DNA of 64,000 nt from Owenia fusiformis. Taxonomy: Eukaryota > Annelida > Polychaeta > Sabellida > Oweniidae. Below the pieces are notes generated by a model. The model made no database searches. It was not told where the DNA came from and saw only the letters and a program-made list of their open reading frames with translations. Below are positions 61,470 to 64,000 of the stretch, piece after piece. The stretch spans positions 5,663,525 through 5,727,524 of the forward strand of contig CAIIXF020000004.1 in NCBI GenBank assembly GCA_903813345.2, read 5' to 3'. The stretch's first letter is position 1. The number at the start of each line of letters is the position of its first letter. The position numbers and the translations under genes are program-made.

Positions 61470-64000
61470 GATCCATCCTTCGGATTATTGATTTACCATC
61501 AATTTTCTAAACCAATGTCACTTAGACACAACTAAATCATCAATGACACAAGTATTGTTAAAATCCTTCACATTGTTATTTTGCTTCCAAAGTATTTGAT
61601 CTATTTCAAGGAGTGTATACCTACATCCCGTGTCTATATAATTCCTCTATTCAGCCTTTCTCAATTTGTCATCTTTAAATTTTGACAACATTTCACAATT
61701 TTGACCATTTTCATAAAACTAGCAGGCCTATTGTTACCTAAAAGACTAACGTTATTCCTAGCTAATTTACTTCTTCATGTCTTATGTTCCATTTTTCGCG
61801 GATTTTTTGCGCGGTCATGACAATATAGACACACCTCTATTTATCAATACGTACTTCCGGAAAAACATTCCAAGAGGTCATTGAAAACATAGTATTACAA
61901 TTTGACGCAGAGCGTATATAGCTAATACAAGCTAATAATAACATGCAAAATGTCACCACATACCATTTGTTACAGACGCCGGACGCCAACCGCCCAACAT
62001 AGTCCACAAAAAACTATAGCAAAAGTACAATTTATAATAAGTGTAATTTTGTTAATATTGACTCATTTTTGATTTAACTTTTATTGATATTTATTTTTTA
62101 TTGATTTATTTATTCATTATATATGTTTTCCTTATAACTCAAATTGTTTAAAATAATTTTCCTGCCAGATTGTGAAATGTTATTTCAATTCATTTGAGAG
62201 CACATTGATATTAATCGTTCATCAAGGTTCAAGGTTATAATATATAATTTCACCAGTTGACCTTAACATCTAATCTAATCTATAACATGCGGAAAGCAAT
62301 TTCTGATAATACAAAAACAAGTACATTTTGACAAACTATGCAATACATTTACATGTATAACAATTCGACCCATTATTTACACATTGTTATAATTGCATTT
62401 AAGCTGATATTGAGAAATCAGAGGTTGAAGTCGAGGTCTTCATAACTTTTGAGTAGTAATTTTTAAAGACTTGTTTTCGTGTGAGTAATCATGTGCATAT
62501 GTGGGCCTTGCAGAGCAAAAATCACTGAATTTTGAATTACATTCAGTAAAACACATCTTTTTAAGGGTTTCTTGTTTTTGAAATATCAAATATATGACTG
62601 TCTGGGAACATGTATAAAAAAGATCGAGTCGAATACACCAATAAAGAGATATTTCTTGTTATACATGTTCCTGGGCCTATGAAATTGAATCTGGAATAAT
62701 CGTAATACAAGGAGAAAGATCAATAAAATGATGTCATTCTTTGACACCATGCACAAATTCTAGTACGTCAAATATCATCACATTAGAAGAAAGCAGTATC
62801 ATTGGCTGAACTCGTTCAAATAGAAATGACTGCAGCTCATTACACTTGAATTATCAATTCTAAATTCAATCAGGGTGATACTTAACCCGTTGAAATAATA
62901 TTCACTCTTATTAGGGAGTAATGAGAATGATCATAAAATGACAACAAACTTCTGAGACCACTGATTTTTAGTTTATATTTTGAAATATAGATGTCACCTA
63001 TGATATTTTCTTTATATTACGATTTCCATCGATAAAAATTGGTTCTTAGAATATTTTCAAAATTATTGAGAGAATCAGTACATTTTTACAAGGCTCGGAG
63101 GAAGTTTTTCAGTTCGATTTAACATTCCATGAAATAATTATAAGAAAATGTTGAATTCATTCCATGTGTCTGGTTAATCATAATAGAAATATTTTTTCAT
63201 AAAGATGGCAGTACGAGTACAGTCAATCTGGTTTATACGAGGGATGCAGATCAATAAGTAATGGAGAGAAAATCATAAAATTCCATCACTGGTACCATCT
63301 TCATCACGGCCTTAGTTGCGTTAATTGTTGACGTTTATTGGCGTTTCTCACTTTTTTCCTGATATATATTTTTCTGAAATCCTGGCTAGAAGGTATGCGA
63401 CGTTTGGAGTACAACCATGTTTTGCAGTATTTTGAACAGCCTTCTGGAAGTGTTTTCATTTTCCCGTGGCAATGTCTAGTATAGACATAGCGGTGGTAAA
63501 TAAAAATAGAATTAAAATTAAGAATTATTCATTCTCTTTCAAATATATTCAATTTACCGTTCATATTATTTTTAATACTGGCTTCTGTTCAAAAGTCGTG
63601 TTTCTACATTTTTCCAATGAATGCTTTGGGAATCCGATTAACCCTTTCCCATTACAAATATTTGAAAATTGAATTAAATCGACGACTACAATAATACAAT
63701 GGATCTACTTTTGATCTCTTGTCACTTATAGTTGCATATATATTGAGTACATTATTAAAATCGTATTATTCACCAATGCTTGTATTGATGCCAGGGGTAA
63801 CATTGCTTGCTTTTGTTGCTTGTTGTTCCATTGACTTATAGCGTATTTATTTACGTTGACTTGACAATTAAATGGATTTACCTAAATACACCGACCAAAT
63901 ATATTACAATGTGCAAAGATCATTTTACATATAGCGCTAAGTTTCTCAAAAAGGCATAATAAGTGTTTAATTTGGACCTTTGATTTTAATGGCAAATAAC

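Larger units (their letters stand above)
60460..64000. other. Right end of the window; no further gene seen
   Basis: If the exon at 60285 is real, this is its first intron. It holds a small MITE at 61131, a palindrome at 61438 and a piece of the GACGCCGGACGCC repeat at 61950. The remaining sequence is AT-rich without supportable coding regions. Confidence 0.4.

Overview
The window is nuclear DNA of an invertebrate animal. It is AT-rich and intron-rich, full of short DNA transposons and minisatellites, and has GT-AG introns. The gene set (a CILP-like protein, SLC46, MFSD1, BAP18, an Apple-fibrinogen protein and an HS 3-O-sulfotransferase relative) and the TA- and TTAA-flanked MITEs suggest a marine invertebrate such as a lophotrochozoan, but the species cannot be fixed from the sequence. 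No rRNA, CRISPR array or convincing tRNA was seen. Protein similarities were judged from memory of the families; no search was run.

Layout. 0.7-6.1 kb (-): a four-exon CILP-like gene encoding a type II membrane protein of 1061 aa. 7.76-9.31 kb (-): an intronless SLC46 (folate-transporter family) gene whose tail is altered by short out-of-frame duplications. 9.3-22.4 kb: no supportable gene, but hairpin elements, a MULE-like element with a 9-bp target duplication, a 4.2-kb element with ~0.5-kb terminal repeats, and a ~98-bp minisatellite. 22.4-41.66 kb (-): a complete twelve-exon MFSD1 gene (465 aa). Its intron 11 contains, on the opposite strand, a frame-broken heparan sulfate 3-O-sulfotransferase copy. 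41.97-46.75 kb (+): a complete six-exon BAP18 gene (157 aa), head-to-head with MFSD1 across 313 bp. 49.58-56.39 kb (-): a three-exon secreted Apple/PAN-fibrinogen protein (327 aa). 56.4-64 kb: repeats plus a possible first exon of a type II membrane protein at 60.3 kb.

The most striking feature is that many tandem arrays are built from exon edges. Units that fuse part of an exon to its splice site and adjoining intron are amplified at the acceptors of MFSD1 exons 4, 5, 10 and 12 and of BAP18 exon 5, and at the donor of MFSD1 exon 9. A 21-bp array abuts the donor of CILP exon 2, and the 3' ends of the fibrinogen gene, the SLC46 gene and the sulfotransferase copy are also tandemly duplicated. 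At the splice junctions the array extends away from the real exon, and the copies keep only one of the two splice sites, so they look like strings of decoy splice sites. The two largest arrays (~22 and ~29 intronic copies) are each interrupted by a member of the same foldback-element family.

The exon models were built by eye. In each multi-exon gene the exon phases agree and the summed length is an exact multiple of three, which is the main support for them.
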